Assembly (NCBI RefSeq): GCF_001685015.1
Contig: NZ_MAYT01000003.1
Span: 1-64,000 of the forward strand
Reading direction: 5' to 3'
DNA: 64,000 bases
Source of the DNA: Pseudobacillus wudalianchiensis
Lineage (GTDB): Bacteria; Bacillota; Bacilli; Bacillales; Domibacillaceae
The position numbers were made by a program, and so were the translations under genes. This document shows positions 61,702-64,000 of the stretch, one piece after another. Numbering within the stretch: the stretch's first letter is position 1; each line of letters begins with the position of its first letter. The notes below the pieces were generated by a model. It was given only the letters and a program-made list of their open reading frames with translations. It did not search any database and had not been told where the DNA came from.

Positions 61702-62469
61702 ATGGATTTCCACCTAGACCCATCCGTATTTATTATTTTGATTGTTTTTGGATTTTTAGCTTCATTTATTGATTCTGTCGTTGGAGGCGGCGGCCTCATC
61801 ACATTACCTGCCTTATTATTCACGGGGCTTAATCCAGCTGGGGCAGTAGCGACCAATAAATTGGCATCCACGATAGGTTCTTTAACAAGTACATATATGT
61901 TTTATCGTTCCGGTAAAATCGATATCAAATCAGTGCTTAAATTATTTCCACTCTCTTTCATTGGCTCTATGCTTGGTGCGTGGACTGTTCATTTGATAGA
62001 TCCTGAAGTGCTAAAGCCCTTGATGCTGCTCATGCTTGCAGCCGTTGCCATTTATACTGTTTTCAAAAAAGATTGGGGCAGCATCTCAGCCCCTAAAAAA
62101 TTGTCCATCCGTCACTTTATAATGTTTATGGCTGCCATTTTTGCGATTGGTTTTTATGATGGATTTCTCGGCCCTGGAACAGGTTCATTTTTAATTTTCT
62201 CTTTTTTACTGATCGGATTTGATTTTTTAAAAGCTGCGGGAAATGCAAAGTTTTTAAACTTTGGCAGTAATATTGCCGGATTGTTGATGTTTATGTTTTT
62301 AGGCCAAGTGCATTACACGTATGGATTAATTATGGGAATAGCACAGCTTGCTGGGGCTATATGTGGCTCAAAATTTGCGATTAAAAGAGGAAGCAGCTAC
62401 GTGCGTGCGCTGTTTATTGCCGTCACCTGTCTACTGTTAATGAAAAATATATATGATTATACTCATTAA
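61702..62469 (+). CDS. TSUP (TauE/SafE) family sulfite/sulfonate-type permease
   Basis: 255 aa with about eight TM helices. The twin TSUP signature is FIDSVVGGGGLITLPALLFTGLNPAGAVATNKL in the first half and DGFLGPGTGSFLIFSFLLIGFDFLKAAGNAKFLNF in the second. The family exports or imports sulfur-containing or organic anions, and the substrate is open. AGAAAGG precedes the ATG. It is divergent from a TrmB-type regulator. Confidence 0.88.
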   Translation: MDFHLDPSVFIILIVFGFLASFIDSVVGGGGLITLPALLFTGLNPAGAVATNKLASTIGSLTSTYMFYRSGKIDIKSVLKLFPLSFIGSMLGAWTVHLIDPEVLKPLMLLMLAAVAIYTVFKKDWGSISAPKKLSIRHFIMFMAAIFAIGFYDGFLGPGTGSFLIFSFLLIGFDFLKAAGNAKFLNFGSNIAGLLMFMFLGQVHYTYGLIMGIAQLAGAICGSKFAIKRGSSYVRALFIAVTCLLLMKNIYDYTH

Positions 62470-62600
62470 TTTCTAACATATTATGTTGCCTTAAAAACCA
62501 AAAATTCCACTTTGGTTTACATCCTGTTCGTTCTCGAAAGGTTACCTACAGAAGGGGCTAATTGATATTTCATTTTAAAGGGACTGAATGAAATAAAAAA

Positions 62601-62631
62601 GAGCAGCCCCATAAAGCTTATGGGGCTGCTC
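62601..62631 (-). terminator. Terminator on the minus strand, distant from its gene
   Basis: GAGCAGCCCCATA pairs perfectly with TATGGGGCTGCTC over 5 nt, and six T follow on the minus strand. It lies 220 bp past the LuxR-type gene stop, so that gene has a long 3' UTR or an unseen minus-strand RNA ends here. The rest of 62470-62852 shows no gene. Confidence 0.75.
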
Positions 62632-62852
62632 GAGAAATAAAGCTATATGGTAAATGATAAGTTGTTATAAAATATTACCTGCATTTAGACCTTTGCTTTC
62701 CCTATACATTATTTAATCATGCTAATGAATCGTGAAATAACAAATATTTATCCCGTCAAATTATGACTATTAACTATTTTCAAAGATGGATACAAGCAAG
62801 TTAAGCAAAAGTAGAGATAACTATGTAACCGTTGTCATTTTTTGTTTGATTA

Positions 62853-63584
62853 CTAGAGATTCATCTTATAGATTAGGCTAGTTCGATTTGGAACATCCAG
62901 TTTTCTATAAAGATTTTGCAAATGCTTTTTTACAGTGTTCGTACTAATAAATAGACTGTTGGCTATATCTGCATTTGTATAACCTTTTTGAACTAACTTT
63001 AAAATCTCTCTTTCCCTTCTAGTTAACCGCTGATCCTCTTGTGCCTCTTTATACCCTTCCATATTAAGATAGCTCGCTAGTTTCTGCGATAAATGCCTAG
63101 CCACAATCTCCATCCCCATCATGTCCTGAAGGTTAAACAATTCCTCATCTTTATATCTAAGAAACGCTAGACTTCCAAGAAGTCGATGTTCATGCTTTAA
63201 ACAAACAACCATTTCATCATAATATCTATATTTCACCATAAGGCCATTATAGAAAACACTTTGTTGGTATGCATTTTCAGAAACAATATCAACAATTCGC
63301 AAAACGTTTTGCCTAGACATTCTAGGCATGATATTTCGAGGGTTCAAAATATCAACCTTATAACCGTAGTCGTTATATTCTTGCATAGCCAGCTTAGATA
63401 TATTCAAGGTTACTGGATCGATTAACTTTATATTTTCATCTAACAACCAAAAGTTAGCTAAATGATACCCGAACAACCGTTCAATGGACGATAAAACGTT
63501 TTTCCGGAACTCTTGGTCAAGATCAATCGTTTCATCCAGAAAGGCAAGAACTTTTTCAAAGTGACCTGTAGAAAGAGCAAACAT
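62853..63584 (-). CDS. LuxR/NarL-type HTH regulator with N-terminal sensor-like region
   Basis: 243 aa. The C-terminal 60 residues are a LuxR helix-turn-helix: LTRREREILKLVQKGYTNADIANSLFISTNTVKKHLQNLYRKL. The first 170 residues look like a GAF-type sensor (FGYHLANFWLLDEN, YRYYDEMVVCLKHEHRLLGSLAFLRY) with no receiver Asp, so it is not a phosphorylated response regulator. Ligand binding is plausible. It is divergent from an amidase gene, which it may control. Confidence 0.82.
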   Translation of the reverse strand: MFALSTGHFEKVLAFLDETIDLDQEFRKNVLSSIERLFGYHLANFWLLDENIKLIDPVTLNISKLAMQEYNDYGYKVDILNPRNIMPRMSRQNVLRIVDIVSENAYQQSVFYNGLMVKYRYYDEMVVCLKHEHRLLGSLAFLRYKDEELFNLQDMMGMEIVARHLSQKLASYLNMEGYKEAQEDQRLTRREREILKLVQKGYTNADIANSLFISTNTVKKHLQNLYRKLDVPNRTSLIYKMNL

Positions 63585-63761
63585 ATTGAACCCCCTAATA
63601 TCCTTTCCACCTATTATAATACAAATTGTTTGTTTTTTCTGAAAATAACTCTTTTGGGTAATTGTTTATACCATTCTTACTTGTTAAAGTAAAACCCACA
63701 ACCAAAGATTTACGAAGCTAGTTTTCCTAAAAATAAAACGGTCAGAAAGGTGGTAAACGCT

Positions 63762-64000
63762 ATGCAAACCTCCCAAACAGTAAATAACACTAAAAAAGAT
63801 GAACTTTGGCGCTGGAGTGCAACAGAACTTGCCCACGCCATTAAAACAGGAGCTATTTCTTCCCGTGAAGCGGTGATGAGCTGCCTAAATCGGATTGAGG
63901 AAGTCAATCCAACGTTAAACTCTCTTGTGAAGGTGTTTCCGGAAGAAGCACTTGCTGCCGCAGATGAAGCGGATAAAGCAGTGTCAAAAGGAGAGAAACT
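63762..64000 (+). CDS. Amidase (amidase signature family), N-terminal part only
   Basis: The first 79 codons of a protein that runs off the right edge, from ATG 63762 with AAGGTGG upstream. Sequence LWRWSATELAHAIKTGAISSREAV then CLNRIEEVNPTLNSLVKVF and AAADEADKAVSKGEK is the standard opening of amidase-signature enzymes (GatA, 6-aminohexanoate and nicotinamidase-like amidases). The catalytic Ser-cis-Ser-Lys triad lies beyond the window. Confidence 0.85.
   Translation, partial: MQTSQTVNNTKKDELWRWSATELAHAIKTGAISSREAVMSCLNRIEEVNPTLNSLVKVFPEEALAAADEADKAVSKGEK

Overview
The window looks like a chromosomal segment of a spore-forming member of the Bacillaceae. Three things support this. Ribosome-binding sites are strong AGGAGG types. 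Spore genes are present (four GerPA/GerPF-family proteins, an Hsp20-like spore protein, a YjcZ-type peptide). A conserved Bacillus block is also present: acnA, yneP, yneQ, yneR, plsY, yneT, parE, parC, alsT. The genus cannot be fixed from the sequence alone. No prophage, insertion sequence, CRISPR array or tRNA was seen. The left edge appears to be the promoter and leader of an rRNA operon that runs leftward out of the window.

Layout. 0-5 kb: cold-shock protein, a YhfH zinc peptide, a Rieske/FAD oxidoreductase (YhfW type), a YitT-like membrane protein, and an orphan zinc-binding lipoprotein ZnuA behind two Zur-type boxes. 4.5-10.1 kb: methionine aminopeptidase, an M20 amidohydrolase, and a three-gene signalling cassette (lone receiver, CHASE3/HAMP-type histidine kinase, and an Hpt-REC-GGDEF-REC protein). 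10.5-13.6 kb: a spore-germination (GerP-like) locus, with a long coiled-coil protein whose tail looks like GerPC and an Hsp20-like protein facing four small GerPA/GerPF paralogues. 13.7-17.2 kb: an M20 aminoacylase and an amino-acid permease with a textbook sigma-54 promoter, an upstream dyad and a cre-like site, then a YjcZ peptide. 17.3-22 kb: a methyltransferase that may start at ATT, and an RND pump (SwrC/YerP type) with its TetR regulator, both preceded by the same 15-bp operator.

22-26 kb: a membrane-anchored 1054-aa glycoside-hydrolase-like protein coupled to a GH16 enzyme. 26-31.6 kb: an MFS exporter with a divergent TrmB-type regulator and a perfect 12-bp inverted repeat, a HAD phosphatase, a YwaF-type membrane protein and an aldehyde dehydrogenase. 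31.8-33.7 kb: a zinc-ribbon membrane protein. 33.9-37.8 kb: a TPP-riboswitch thiazole operon, thiG-thiH-tenI-thiS-thiF, using the radical SAM enzyme ThiH rather than the glycine oxidase ThiO of B. subtilis. 37.8-42.4 kb: MscL, a HEAT-repeat protein overlapping a processive GT2 glycosyltransferase, and the AlsT symporter. 42.6-47 kb: topoisomerase IV (parE-parC).

47-52 kb: YneT, an HxlR regulator broken by one in-frame TAG, an HbpS/GlcG protein, an NCS2 permease, PlsY, a DUF523 protein and YneR. 52-56 kb: YneQ, YneP, an M20 peptidase and an intracellular-type gamma-glutamyltransferase. 56-64 kb: an FbpB-like small basic protein, aconitase with a CcpC-type control region, a CorA-type transporter, a second TrmB regulator divergent from a TSUP permease, a LuxR-type regulator and the start of an amidase that runs off the right edge.
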